This document shows, piece after piece, positions 29,188 through 37,934 of a DNA stretch of 64,000 nt (position 1 is the stretch's first letter; every line of letters starts with the position of its first letter). This stretch comes from DATFVA01 sp963745945 (GTDB taxonomy: Bacteria; Bacteroidota; Ignavibacteria; Ignavibacteriales; Ignavibacteriaceae): NCBI GenBank assembly GCA_963745945.1, contig CAVUZG010000004.1, forward strand, positions 2,046,001 to 2,110,000, written 5' to 3'. The notes beneath the pieces are model-generated. The model was not told the DNA's origin and did no database searches. It was given only the letters and a program-made list of their open reading frames with translations. The translations under genes were made by a program, and so were the position numbers.

Positions 29188-29721
29188 ATGAAAACAATTG
29201 AGCATCTTCGTTATCCGATCGGAAAATTTGAAGCCCCGGGGGAATACACTGATGAATTGCGTGACACATTAATAAGTGAAATTGAAGAAACACCATTTCA
29301 TCTAAGAAAGGCTGTGGAAAACCTTAATGATGATCAGTTGAATACACCATACAGGGAAGGGGGGTGGACAATTGAACAGGTTGTTCATCATTTGCCTGAC
29401 AGTCATATGAATGCGTACATACGTATTAAACTTGCGCTTACGGAAAAACAACCAACAATTAAAACCTATAAAGAGGATGCATGGGCTGAACTGGCGGATT
29501 ATTTAACTACCCCGGTTGAAATATCTCTGTTATTGCTTGAGTCATTACATAACAGATGGGCAATTCTTTTAAGATCATTAACGACAGAACAATTTGAGAG
29601 AAAACTAAGGCATCCCGAGATAGGATTGATAGATGTAAACTGGTGTATTGCTCAATATGCCTGGCATGGCAAACATCATGTTGCTCACATAAATTCGTTA
29701 AAACAAAGAATGGGTTGGTAA
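29188..29721 (+). CDS. YfiT-like DinB_2 family putative thiol transferase
   Basis: A 177 aa helical-bundle protein closely like the putative metal-dependent hydrolase YfiT / bacillithiol transferase BstA group. The start LRYPIGKFEAPGEYTDE is typical. Likely metal ligands are the histidines in QVVHHLPDSHMNAYI (about 66-73) and in YAWHGKHHVAHINSL (about 158-165). Family members transfer a thiol to electrophiles for detoxification. It has no partner genes and is followed by a bidirectional hairpin at 29725. Confidence 0.9.
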   Translation: MKTIEHLRYPIGKFEAPGEYTDELRDTLISEIEETPFHLRKAVENLNDDQLNTPYREGGWTIEQVVHHLPDSHMNAYIRIKLALTEKQPTIKTYKEDAWAELADYLTTPVEISLLLLESLHNRWAILLRSLTTEQFERKLRHPEIGLIDVNWCIAQYAWHGKHHVAHINSLKQRMGW

Positions 29722-29724
29722 AAG

Positions 29725-29748
29725 AGCTGCCGCTTAACTACGGCAGCT
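29725..29748. terminator. Hairpin between converging genes, likely bidirectional terminator
   Basis: AGCTGCCG (29725-29732) and CGGCAGCT (29741-29748) form a perfect 8 bp GC-rich stem. There is no long T run on either side. It lies between the ends of the YfiT-like gene and the convergent coiled-coil gene. Confidence 0.6.
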
Positions 29749-29763
29749 GTGACTTATTAAAGT

Positions 29764-31002
29764 TTATTCCTGAATTGCAGCAGGCGGTTTTGGTTTACGC
29801 TTTACAATAATTAGAATTACTATTATTACAGCCAGTAAACCGATAATTAAATATAGCCAGTTGAAACCTGTTCCGTAAACTGCGCTCTTCCATTCTGTCA
29901 TTTTGTTTTCAATGGAATCTTTTTGTGCTTCCGTAAACATTTTATTATCAACAAGGTAAGAAACCCAGGTTGGTTTTACTTCTCCAAACCACGCACTGTC
30001 GGCAAAACTTTTATAACTACTTTGAGATTCTTCATTCCCCTTTAAATCGGCATTTTTAATTTCATCGTTAATGTATGATACGGCAGATTTAGTAAACTCT
30101 TTACCATCGGAGAAATTTTGAAGATTAATTCCGTAATCAGCAAAAATCAGCCGTATGGAATTCCATGCTTCCTGGTTTAAAGCAGTTTTCCAGTTCGTAA
30201 AATAATTATCAATATCCTTCAAATCATTTGTACCTGCATTCTTTTCCGAATAAATAGTTACAAGCTTCGGCCCGATACTTTTCCATAGCTTTGCAAACTG
30301 GTCCTGCTGCTTTTTTATTTCAACCAGATCTTCCGGAGTTAGATTTGCAACCCGTAAAAATTTTATGTTATCCTGCAGGGATTTTTTAACGTTATTGAGA
30401 ACAGTATTTTTTTGCGCTTCAGTAAATACTTTCTGTTTTTCTTCTGAGCTCAGTTCTGATTTCTGTCTGTAAGATGGAGGAATTAAACTGTCAATCATGC
30501 TTATAACAAGTTCATCTCTTTTCTGAAGTGACGCTTTCAGATCGGCAACTGTTCTTTCCAGCTGGATAAGCCGGCTTTTATCTTTCTTGCTTTCGGAATC
30601 AAGAATTTGAACTCGCGCAATCAGATCAGTATTTCGTTTATTTAATGTATCAACCTGCTCTTTTAACCCGGTAACCTGTGTTTGCAAAACATCAATCTGT
30701 GTAAAATCACCCTTCCTTAAATCATATGCCATCTGAAGCTTTTCAAATGTTTTGTTAAAGTTAAGCGGGTACAGGCTTTTGTCAAGAAGTTCCTTTTTAT
30801 CCAGGTATTCGCTCCTTAGATTATCAATACTATTCGATGTTGATTGAAGATCCTGAAGTGAAGCAGCATTTTTAATTGAATCTTCTATAGCCGTCACTTT
30901 TGATTTAAAGCTCTGTACTATTTCATAATCAGACTGTGCAAACACCATTGATGAAAACAGAATACAGAGTAAAAAACCGGTTACAAAAATTTTTCTGTTC
31001 AT
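29764..31002 (-). CDS. Exported coiled-coil protein with C-terminal membrane anchor
   Basis: A 412 aa protein of unknown function. A signal peptide ends near residue 23 (SSMVFAQSD). A long coiled-coil runs from about 35 to 165 (for example VTGLKEQVDTLNKRNTDLIA). Helical repeats follow, with two copies of a KVFTEAQKNT/KMFTEAQKDS-type motif. A C-terminal helix, NWLYLIIGLLAVIIVILIIV, precedes a basic tail KRKPKPPAAIQE. The likely topology is periplasmic with the tail in the cytoplasm. Its ATG overlaps the stop of the preceding lipoprotein gene (TAATG), so translation is coupled. I do not recognise the family. Confidence 0.75.
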   Translation of the reverse strand: MNRKIFVTGFLLCILFSSMVFAQSDYEIVQSFKSKVTAIEDSIKNAASLQDLQSTSNSIDNLRSEYLDKKELLDKSLYPLNFNKTFEKLQMAYDLRKGDFTQIDVLQTQVTGLKEQVDTLNKRNTDLIARVQILDSESKKDKSRLIQLERTVADLKASLQKRDELVISMIDSLIPPSYRQKSELSSEEKQKVFTEAQKNTVLNNVKKSLQDNIKFLRVANLTPEDLVEIKKQQDQFAKLWKSIGPKLVTIYSEKNAGTNDLKDIDNYFTNWKTALNQEAWNSIRLIFADYGINLQNFSDGKEFTKSAVSYINDEIKNADLKGNEESQSSYKSFADSAWFGEVKPTWVSYLVDNKMFTEAQKDSIENKMTEWKSAVYGTGFNWLYLIIGLLAVIIVILIIVKRKPKPPAAIQE

Positions 31003-31454
31003 TATTTTTCCTTTTTCTCAATTCCTTTGTTTGATAAATAATATTCTTTATTTCCCTCAACAAGTTCTATATAGGGAGTTCTCTGGTTAAAAACAGGATT
31101 GCTGATCCCTTTTTCGTCTATCTGTATTTTTTCTTCCAGGTTAAATGCCCCATCTTTCATTGTGAAAACGTAAACATTTTTAAATTGATTGCCGGTTATA
31201 TAGTAATAACCAAGTGTATCTCTGATTATTCTTAATTCTTTATCCAGGTATGCGAGTGAATCACCATTCTCTTCAAAATAGAGCGGCTTAGCGTTAAACG
31301 AAATAGCATACCGGTCTTCACTTGCTCTTCCGTTATCATCAACATGTATTACAGATTCCACCGGCCAGGAAAAATCGGCAGGTGATAATCTTAAAGAAGA
31401 ACATCCTGCTAAAATCACAGCGATAAAAATTAAAATATATTTTATAGAGCGCAT
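31002..31454 (-). CDS. Small lipoprotein of unknown function
   Basis: About 150 aa from ATG 31454, which has GGAGA upstream. A short signal ends in lipobox VILAGC. The mature part is beta-rich, with segments such as RIIRDTLGYYYITGNQFKNVY resembling a small beta-propeller or lipocalin-like fold, but no family is recognised. Overlap of its stop with the next gene's start shows that it works with the coiled-coil protein. No homologous function is proposed. Confidence 0.7.
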   Translation of the reverse strand: MRSIKYILIFIAVILAGCSSLRLSPADFSWPVESVIHVDDNGRASEDRYAISFNAKPLYFEENGDSLAYLDKELRIIRDTLGYYYITGNQFKNVYVFTMKDGAFNLEEKIQIDEKGISNPVFNQRTPYIELVEGNKEYYLSNKGIEKKEK

Positions 31455-31629
31455 ATAATCTCCTTCAAATTTATGCATGCTAACATAATGAAAAATAAGG
31501 ATTTCCAGTGGTTTAGAATTGTGATGAAAAGCGTAATTGTAATTTACGTTTTCTGGTGAATTAAATCTCTTTTTTTAGCGATGTGATTATTTGTTATTTT
31601 TGAAATGTAACTTTTACAAAATATAAAAT

Positions 31630-32079
31630 ATGAATCTTACAGATTGTCTTCTATTCAACCAAACCGAAATAATACGAACGGCATTTGATGCCCTTCTCCG
31701 TTCTAATCTAAAACATTATTCTTCTTCAGGTGCAAATGAGAACTGGCAGAGAATAGAAAAGTTATTTGATCTGACATTGAATGCTGTCAAAACCAAAAAT
31801 CTTATTGATATGATTGAGTATTCAGAAAAAATTGCCGGTGAAAGATATGATATGGGTTTTGATTTGCATGAAGTGCATACCGCATACAATGTACTTGAAG
31901 AAGAAATATGGAAAATTATTCTTAAGGATATTAACCCCAACGAAGTGGGAAATGCTTTAGGACTTATCAGCACTATACTTGGAACCGGTAAAGAAACACT
32001 TGCTCTTACTTATCTTTCCCTGACAGGGAAATCAAAACCTAAAAGTCTCGATTTATCCGAACTTTTTAAGGGGAATTAA
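31630..32079 (+). CDS. Helical cytoplasmic protein, possibly RsbRD-N-like
   Basis: A 149 aa all-helical protein with no signal or membrane segment. The pattern NLIDMIEYSEKIAGERYDMGFDLHEVH resembles the N-terminal globin-like bundle of RsbR/RsbT antagonists and of some sensor kinases (RsbRD_N), which often also show a Phe-x-Leu-x-Glu-Val heptad. The C-terminus is a polar tail (KSKPKSLDLSELFKG). No partner is seen on the strand; the ECF sigma gene lies 0.4 kb away and converges with it. The family link is tentative and I give no function. Confidence 0.5.
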   Translation: MNLTDCLLFNQTEIIRTAFDALLRSNLKHYSSSGANENWQRIEKLFDLTLNAVKTKNLIDMIEYSEKIAGERYDMGFDLHEVHTAYNVLEEEIWKIILKDINPNEVGNALGLISTILGTGKETLALTYLSLTGKSKPKSLDLSELFKGN

Positions 32080-32172
32080 TTCTCTGAGTATATCAAAAAA
32101 CAAGTGGGAATTTTAAAACGGACTTCAACTTAAATTCATCATTCCAAAATTCCCATACTTAATTATTTTACC

Positions 32173-32472
32173 TTAAATAGTTTCAGCGCCTTTGTTTTCT
32201 TCATCATTGAAATGTTTTTCGAATTTCTCATGCCAGTATTTTCTCCTTCCGTAAGAATAAGGACTTGGTCGTTTCCCAATTCCTGTTAAAAGTATTTTGG
32301 AAAGAATTAACAATCCTATTGCCTGCAGATATGTAATTGATGTAATCCCGAATATCATCGGCATTAACCAGTTCCATAAGAGCATTGTAGCAAGGCTTAG
32401 CACAGAAATAAAAACAATTACGAAAAGAAATCCTTTAAAGAACCATCTTCTTTTATTCTGAACTGCACACAT
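32173..32472 (-). CDS. Small membrane protein coupled to an ECF sigma factor
   Basis: A 99 aa protein with two hydrophobic helices (about residues 12-34 and 40-62) between a basic N-terminus (VQNKRRWFFKG) and a charged cytoplasmic-looking tail (GRRKYWHEKFEKHFNDEEN). Its ATG begins 1 nt after the sigma factor stop, with GGAG inside that gene's end, so it is co-translated with it. Position suggests a regulator of the sigma factor, but it lacks the usual anti-sigma zinc motif (HxxxCxxC). Function is not assigned. Confidence 0.75.
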   Translation of the reverse strand: MCAVQNKRRWFFKGFLFVIVFISVLSLATMLLWNWLMPMIFGITSITYLQAIGLLILSKILLTGIGKRPSPYSYGRRKYWHEKFEKHFNDEENKGAETI

Positions 32473-32473
32473 T

Positions 32474-33025
32474 TTAGAGCTCCTTGTATAAATTTTTTAA
32501 TTTCTTTCTTAGGTAAAGAACCGCGTATCTTTTTCGTGAAAGCAGGGTGTTTACGGGTTCATTTTTAATTTTTGATATTTCCTTAAAACTCAGTCCGTCG
32601 AACTCATTCATTACAAAAACATCTCTCTGTTCGGCTGGCAATTCATCCAGCGCCATTTCTATTTCCTCCCAGAAAAGATTCTGCCAGTAAATTTCATCAG
32701 GCAGTTTGCTGAAATCGGGCATTATATCTGAAAGTGATAAAGCTTCACCGGAATCATCCTCTTCTTTAATAATTACTTCATCGGAAAAAGTATCAGTTTT
32801 CTTTTTTCTATAAGAATCAATAATTCTGTTTTTTGCTACTTTTATCAGCCAGGCAGAGATCCTTTCTACAAATTCTATCTCTTCAAATCCGCTTACTAGA
32901 CTGAAGAGAACATCCTGCAATATATCCTCTGCATCTTCTTTTGAAGCCACATGTTTCCGGATAAAGCTTAGAAGCCTGCTCTTTTCCTGCTTAACAACTT
33001 TTTCTAAAACGAGTTCTTTCGTCAT
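32474..33025 (-). CDS. ECF-type RNA polymerase sigma factor
   Basis: A 183 aa extracytoplasmic-function sigma factor. Region 2 is seen in ASKEDAEDILQDVLFSLV and AWLIKVAKNRIIDSYRKKK (about residues 28-80). Region 4 is LPAEQRDVFVMNEFDGLSFKEI (about 128-149), the helix-turn-helix that reads the -35 element. The two regions are joined by an acidic linker. It probably controls a stress or envelope regulon. The following gene, a small membrane protein, is coupled to it and is the likely regulator. Confidence 0.92.
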   Translation of the reverse strand: MTKELVLEKVVKQEKSRLLSFIRKHVASKEDAEDILQDVLFSLVSGFEEIEFVERISAWLIKVAKNRIIDSYRKKKTDTFSDEVIIKEEDDSGEALSLSDIMPDFSKLPDEIYWQNLFWEEIEMALDELPAEQRDVFVMNEFDGLSFKEISKIKNEPVNTLLSRKRYAVLYLRKKLKNLYKEL

Positions 33026-33182
33026 CCACTGATTTCATTTATTATTTAAGACGGGTACACAAGGGAAATATTTTAAATAGTATTAAGTATTGTGATTTTT
33101 TGAAATAAATCAGGATTCTTTGCTAAAGTTAATTTATTTTGATGAACAAAGTTTTCTGATAAACAAATCTCAAGGTGAAATT

Positions 33183-34580
33183 TTGAAAATTCAATTTATC
33201 GGCGCAGCTCAGACTGTCACCGGATCTCAGCATTTGTTACATGTAAACGGAAAAAAAATATTACTCGATTGCGGACTTTACCAGGGAAGAAGAAAGGAAG
33301 CTTTCGAAATAAACAAGAACTTCTTATTTAATCCTGCTGAAATTGATGTTATGCTTTTATCGCATGCACATATTGATCATACGGGGAACATTCCTCATCT
33401 TGTGAGAAACGGATATAAAGGACACATTTATACAACATCGGCAACAGTTGATCTCTGCCAGATAATGCTGCGGGATTCTGCCTACCTGCAGGAAAGAGAT
33501 TTGAAATTTGTAAACAAAAGAAGAAGCAAACAAAATAAAAAATTATTTGAACCGCTTTATACAATTGAAGACGTAGAAGAAGCAATGAATAATTTTATCG
33601 GTGTTCAGTATGATAAAACAATTGAAGTAGCCCCCGGAGTTAAAGCAACGTGGAGAGATGCCGGACATATTCTCGGGTCAGCAGGTTTATTAATTGAAAT
33701 ACGAGAAAACGGAAAATATACCCGACTTGGTTTCAGCGGCGATATTGGCAGACCCGAAATGCCTGTTATAAGAGATCCCAACATTTTAACCGAACTTGAT
33801 GTGCTGATAATGGAAAGCACTTATGGCAACAGGCTTCATCCTGTAACGGGCGAGGTTGAAGAAGAAGTTGCACAGGTTATAAATGAAGTTCTTGAGAGGA
33901 AGGGAAAAATAATTATTCCGGCATTTGCGGTGGGCAGAACACAGCTTTTTGTTTACATCCTGCATAAGCTTTTTGATCAGAACAGAATTCCCCCGATTCC
34001 TATTTTTGTAGATAGTCCCCTTGCTGTGAACGCTACTGAAGTTTACAGAACACACCCGGAATGCTTCGATAGGGAAACTTACCGCGTATTTATTGAAAAC
34101 CATGAAGACCCGTTCGGCTTTAACAGGCTTACTTATATAAGAGATGTAGAGGAATCAAAAAAGCTTAATGAATTCAGAGGCTCGTGTATAATTATTTCTG
34201 CTTCAGGAATGGCTGAAGGCGGAAGAGTTCTTCATCATTTAAAAAATAATATTGAAAACCCGAACAACCTGGTTTTGTTTGTTGGATATGCTGCCCAGGA
34301 AACTCTTGCAAGAAAAATTATGGATGGTGCGCAGGAAGTAAACATACTGGGCGATGCGCATAAGGTAAAAGCAAATATTAAACAGATGGATTACTTCAGC
34401 GCGCACGCCGATCAGAAAGGGTTGTTGGATTATCTTAAGTTTTCACCAAACAATAAACTTAAAAATATTTTTCTTGTTCACGGTGAAGCAGAACAAGCAA
34501 TGCCATTAAAAGAGAAAATAGAAAGTATGGGTTATCCGTCTGTTAACTATCCTAAAAAAGGAGATGTGGTTGAAATTTAG
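33183..34580 (+). CDS. Metallo-beta-lactamase/beta-CASP RNA nuclease
   Basis: About 465 aa from TTG 33183, preceded by AAGGTGAAAT; an upstream TTG has no good ribosome site. The protein starts LKIQFIGAAQTVTGSQHLL. The zinc-site HxHxDH is SHAHIDHTG (about 57-65), then the metal Asp of GFSGDIGR, and the beta-CASP motifs FAVGRTQ, ISASGMAEGGRVLHH and a final HGE/HxD region. It matches the YSH1-type RNA endo/exonuclease group (mRNA 3' processing factor CPSF-like). It lies alone, converging with the SPFH operon. Confidence 0.93.
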   Translation: MKIQFIGAAQTVTGSQHLLHVNGKKILLDCGLYQGRRKEAFEINKNFLFNPAEIDVMLLSHAHIDHTGNIPHLVRNGYKGHIYTTSATVDLCQIMLRDSAYLQERDLKFVNKRRSKQNKKLFEPLYTIEDVEEAMNNFIGVQYDKTIEVAPGVKATWRDAGHILGSAGLLIEIRENGKYTRLGFSGDIGRPEMPVIRDPNILTELDVLIMESTYGNRLHPVTGEVEEEVAQVINEVLERKGKIIIPAFAVGRTQLFVYILHKLFDQNRIPPIPIFVDSPLAVNATEVYRTHPECFDRETYRVFIENHEDPFGFNRLTYIRDVEESKKLNEFRGSCIIISASGMAEGGRVLHHLKNNIENPNNLVLFVGYAAQETLARKIMDGAQEVNILGDAHKVKANIKQMDYFSAHADQKGLLDYLKFSPNNKLKNIFLVHGEAEQAMPLKEKIESMGYPSVNYPKKGDVVEI

Positions 34581-34775
34581 TTAGTTCGGTTTGGGATTAT
34601 TGGTATCATTGTTCCCGGTTTTTGATGGTATTTGTCTACCTGCATTTTTAATCGCATTGGTTAAAAGAAATTCTATTTGTGCATTTATACTTCTTAATTC
34701 ATCAGCCGCCCATTTTTCAAGGGCGGCGTGAAGATTCTCATCGATTCTTAATAAAAACTTTTTCTTTTCTGCCAT
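34581..34775 (-). CDS. Arc/ribbon-helix-helix DNA-binding protein
   Basis: A 64 aa protein. The core EKKKFLLRIDENLHAALEKW, then DELRSINAQIEFLLTNAI, matches the beta-strand and two helices of Arc/TraY-like ribbon-helix-helix repressors; the strand KKFLLRI is the DNA-reading face. A disordered tail follows. The start at 34775 lies 17 nt after the preceding gene, so it ends an operon of SPFH, two paralogues and RHH. It may regulate the operon itself. No toxin-like gene lies next to it. Confidence 0.8.
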   Translation of the reverse strand: MAEKKKFLLRIDENLHAALEKWAADELRSINAQIEFLLTNAIKNAGRQIPSKTGNNDTNNPKPN

Positions 34776-34792
34776 ATCAATCCCATAATTTC

Positions 34793-35302
34793 TTAACCGG
34801 CTGCTGCTGATCGCCTTCTCTGTTTTGATAAATACCACGCAAGAACAATAACCCATGGATATTTATTCAATAACTCAGAGTTACTGTCAATACTTATTTC
34901 GGTTTTTTCTTTAAGCGATATTTTATCTTTTAAACTTGCAAGACAGCTTCCGTTCGTTGTATAAATGCCGTATCCGCTCCTAAGTAATCCCAGCTTAATT
35001 ATTAATTTATGTCCCATAGATAATGAAACGATTCCCTCGCGGCTGAACAATTTTCTTTTATATGTTGCAGAGGGATTTTCTCTCCCCTTTTCCTTTATTG
35101 AAATTTCAGATTTCCAGAAAGAAGGCCGGTAAATTTCCCATTCGTCCTCAAGAATTTTTACAATTAAACGAAAACCGAACCCTTTAAGTAAAACAGTTCC
35201 AATAAGTTCGTCTCCGTATTTAATCTCATAATTATTTTTCCATACAGAGGGCTGAACAAGATTTAACGTCTTACCGGAAAGCTGAGTTAATCTTTTAATC
35301 AT
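34793..35302 (-). CDS. Uncharacterised protein, paralogue of the neighbour at 35410
   Basis: A 169 aa beta-rich protein, probably cytoplasmic and membrane-associated. Shared features with its neighbour include the start LTQLSGKTLNLVQP, the triplet EIYRPSFWKSEISIKE, and a closing SELLNKYPWVIVLAWYL. The pattern of alternating strands and a final hydrophobic helix is reminiscent of the Tubby/LURP-one-related (scramblase-like) fold, but this is a guess. It lies between SPFH and an RHH gene in one operon. A tail of RRRSAAAG follows the helix. Confidence 0.6.
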   Translation of the reverse strand: MIKRLTQLSGKTLNLVQPSVWKNNYEIKYGDELIGTVLLKGFGFRLIVKILEDEWEIYRPSFWKSEISIKEKGRENPSATYKRKLFSREGIVSLSMGHKLIIKLGLLRSGYGIYTTNGSCLASLKDKISLKEKTEISIDSNSELLNKYPWVIVLAWYLSKQRRRSAAAG

Positions 35303-35409
35303 CTGATTTTACCTGACTTTATTGATAAAGTGTTCCTGTGTTTACAACGTTTATAATTATTTTTAATTTATTTCAAATGTTTAATGTTGCTGAGAATTCT
35401 TTAAAATTA

Positions 35410-35931
35410 TCAACCAATCAACAGATACTTACTATATCTTAGTTTTCTATAAACGACCAAATACCAGGCAAGAAATATTACCCAGGGATATGTATCCAGC
35501 AATGTTGATTTATGTTCTATCTTTACCATAGTTCTTTCTTCTAATGAAATACAATATTGAAAGCTTGCAAGAATTTGTAAATTGTCTGTTTGAATTGAGA
35601 AAGCACCTTTGAAAAATCTGAAAAACAATTTTAAATGCTGACCCTTTGGCAGATAAATAGTTCCACGAAATATGAACCTATCATTTCTATATTTAGCAAA
35701 GGGTAACCCTTTAAGCTTTTCTTTTATTGCAAACTCAGAACTGAAAAAATTAGGACGATAAAACTCAAATTGATTTGAAAAAATATTGACCAACATTCGT
35801 GTATTAAAAAAGCGCTCAGGCTTTATTGTGCCAAGAATCTCTTCATCGTGTCTCAGTTCATAATAGTTTTGCGACATTAATGGCTGGCGGATAATTAATG
35901 TTTCGCCAGCCAGGCCAGATAATTTTTTCAT
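35410..35931 (-). CDS. Uncharacterised protein, paralogue of the neighbour at 34793
   Basis: A 173 aa protein with the same plan as the next gene: MKKLSGLAGETLIIRQP, then EFYRPNFFSSEFAIKE, then LLDTYPWVIFLAWYL. By eye, roughly one third of residues are identical to the paralogue, so it is an old tandem duplication. It is beta-rich and ends in a hydrophobic helix. The start at 35931 lies 15 nt after the SPFH gene stop, so it is likely co-transcribed with it. Possible Tubby/LOR-like fold; function unknown. Confidence 0.6.
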   Translation of the reverse strand: MKKLSGLAGETLIIRQPLMSQNYYELRHDEEILGTIKPERFFNTRMLVNIFSNQFEFYRPNFFSSEFAIKEKLKGLPFAKYRNDRFIFRGTIYLPKGQHLKLFFRFFKGAFSIQTDNLQILASFQYCISLEERTMVKIEHKSTLLDTYPWVIFLAWYLVVYRKLRYSKYLLIG

Positions 35932-35946
35932 TTTAATAAATAACGT

Positions 35947-36819
35947 TTATTGATAAAGCGTTCCTGTGTTTATAACCGGGGATACTTCTTTATCAGAAAC
36001 AAGAGCAACCATTAAGTTATTAACCATTGTTGCTTTTTTATCCTCATCAAGCTGAACGATGTTCTGCTCGCTGAGAGCAAGCAGGGCGCTTTCAACCATT
36101 CCCACCGCTCCTTCAACAATTTTTTGTCTTGCTGCAACAATTGCTTCTGCCTGCTGTCTGCGAAGCATTGCCTGTGCTATTTCCTGTGCATATGCAAGGT
36201 GGCTTATACGCGCTTCAACAACTTCAACCCCGGCAATTTCAAGTCGCGACTGAACCTGCTTCTGAAGATTTTCAGCAACTTCCTGCGGACTGCCTCTAAG
36301 GGAGGCTTTATCGTCATCACCATCGTAGGGGTATTCTGAGGTAAGAGAACGTATTGCGGTCTCACTTTGAATGGCGACGAACTCTTCATAATTGTCCACA
36401 TCAAAAACAGCACGGGAAGTATCAAAAACCCGCCAGACAATTACCGCTGCAATTTCAATCGGGTTTCCGCGCAGATCATTCACTTTAATTTTATCGCTGT
36501 TAAAGTTTCTGATTCTTAACGTAACTTTTCTTTTAATGGTAAAAGGATTTACCCACCAGAAACCAGAGTCTCTTACAGTTCCGCTGTAATTACCAAAGAA
36601 AATAATTACGCGCGAATCGTTCGGCTGTACAGTAATTAAACCGGTTAATCCGATTATTATAATTAAAGTTAAAGGAAAGAAATACCAGAGGAAAGAAGGA
36701 TCTTTTGCCCGAACTCCGCCGATGAAAAACAAGACATCGACCACAAGCAGAATTAAAATAACTAATAGCGCAATGAATCCATTTATTTTAACTGATTTTT
36801 TTTCTGAAACAGTTTGCAT
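35947..36819 (-). CDS. SPFH/Band 7 domain membrane protein
   Basis: A 290 aa stomatin/flotillin-type protein. Two hydrophobic helices (about residues 14-33 and 42-62) anchor it. The SPFH domain (about 65-235) contains DSGFWWVNPFTIKRKVTLR, then GNPIEIAAVIVWRVFDTSRAV and ARISHLAYAQEIAQAMLRRQQ. A helical segment follows. Such proteins form membrane-bound cages or scaffold microdomains, often with proteases or receptors. No protease (NfeD-type) is adjacent. It leads a four-gene minus-strand operon with two paralogous genes and an RHH regulator. A second, different SPFH gene begins at 63755. Confidence 0.92.
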   Translation of the reverse strand: MQTVSEKKSVKINGFIALLVILILLVVDVLFFIGGVRAKDPSFLWYFFPLTLIIIIGLTGLITVQPNDSRVIIFFGNYSGTVRDSGFWWVNPFTIKRKVTLRIRNFNSDKIKVNDLRGNPIEIAAVIVWRVFDTSRAVFDVDNYEEFVAIQSETAIRSLTSEYPYDGDDDKASLRGSPQEVAENLQKQVQSRLEIAGVEVVEARISHLAYAQEIAQAMLRRQQAEAIVAARQKIVEGAVGMVESALLALSEQNIVQLDEDKKATMVNNLMVALVSDKEVSPVINTGTLYQ

Positions 36820-37023
36820 TTTTTAACCTTTCAAAAATTGCTATCAGAATGATATCATAATAATATCACAAAAGCAAGAAAAATTATAATAAGGCTTAAA
36901 AACCGCTAGAATTCGCAACATAAATTTTCACTCTTATTTTAACTAACCCTTGATAATTTCACCCGAAATAATGATTTTCCCCCCAATCATTCTTTCATTA
37001 TCATTTCATCAGAAAGAAAAACA

Positions 37024-37845
37024 ATGAAAAAAATATTTGTTGCTGTTCCTTTACTTGTACTGGTTTTAGGGCTAACTGCAGGAAAGATTGTTGATGACAA
37101 AATGAAAAACATTCTGCAGCAGCTTCAGCTAAGTGATAATGATGCAAAAGATATGATTTGGAGTAATTGTTCGTATTCAAATTTTTATTTTCCTAATCCG
37201 AAAACTTTAAAAGGATTAGCAGCAGGAGAAAGAACCTCTATTGTTGAATCAGTTGCACAATATGTAAAAGAATATTCCTCAACTCCGGAATTCGCAGGTA
37301 AGTACAAAGAATTTAGGGAAAACAAAAAACCTACTCCACCGGATAAACCAAAAACAATGGATGAAATGAAAGAGGAACAGAGAAAGAGCATTGAAGAAGG
37401 CATAAAAAATATGGAAGAAACAAAATCAAAGATGCCTGCCGATCAACAGAGTGTTTTTGATGAAAGTATTAAAATGTATAAAGATCAGTTAAAAGAAATT
37501 GATAATCCCGATAACCCGATGTTCAGTAAAGATATGGAGAATATGTACAAGCAGATGTATGATCAGCAGATGGATGAATACAATAATAAAGTTGCTGAAT
37601 GGAATAGCGAATATCCTGAGAATAATTCCAAAGCACTAATCAAAAAATGGCTTCAGAAATTTATTGATGCATCAAAAGATGTTGATTTTTCTGCACAGAC
37701 AGCAGCTAATCAGTACAACAGAGAAGTGTTTGTGAAGCAGGAGTATGAAAGCAGGAGTTCTCTCTGGAAATTATGTTACCGTGCAGGGAAGGAAGCAACG
37801 AACGCAGGTCGCAGTTTTGCACAGAAGTGGCTAAGTGAATTATAA
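37024..37845 (+). CDS. Exported protein of unknown function
   Basis: A 273 aa protein with an uncleaved or cleaved signal segment (residues 1-20, IFVAVPLLVLVLGLTAG). The mature part starts QLQLSDNDAKDMIWSNCSYSNFY and has a mid-region rich in Met, Glu, Lys and Pro (for example PTPPDKPKTMDEMKEEQR) that looks helical and flexible. The C-terminal part, RSSLWKLCYRAGKEATNAG, holds a second cysteine. It is probably periplasmic. I do not recognise a family. The gene stands alone between divergent SPFH and a convergent small gene. Confidence 0.7.
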   Translation: MKKIFVAVPLLVLVLGLTAGKIVDDKMKNILQQLQLSDNDAKDMIWSNCSYSNFYFPNPKTLKGLAAGERTSIVESVAQYVKEYSSTPEFAGKYKEFRENKKPTPPDKPKTMDEMKEEQRKSIEEGIKNMEETKSKMPADQQSVFDESIKMYKDQLKEIDNPDNPMFSKDMENMYKQMYDQQMDEYNNKVAEWNSEYPENNSKALIKKWLQKFIDASKDVDFSAQTAANQYNREVFVKQEYESRSSLWKLCYRAGKEATNAGRSFAQKWLSEL

Positions 37846-37934
37846 AAAATATTTTTACTTGAAAATTGATGGTTGAGCATTGAATTGTTTATTAAAAACA
37901 AAAATATTTGATGCTCAATATTAATTTCCTAAAG

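Noticed and set aside
34581..34775. Toxin-antitoxin module for the RHH protein
   Set aside because: No toxin-like partner (ParE, PIN, MazF, RelE type) lies next to it; neighbours are SPFH and beta-rich paralogues.
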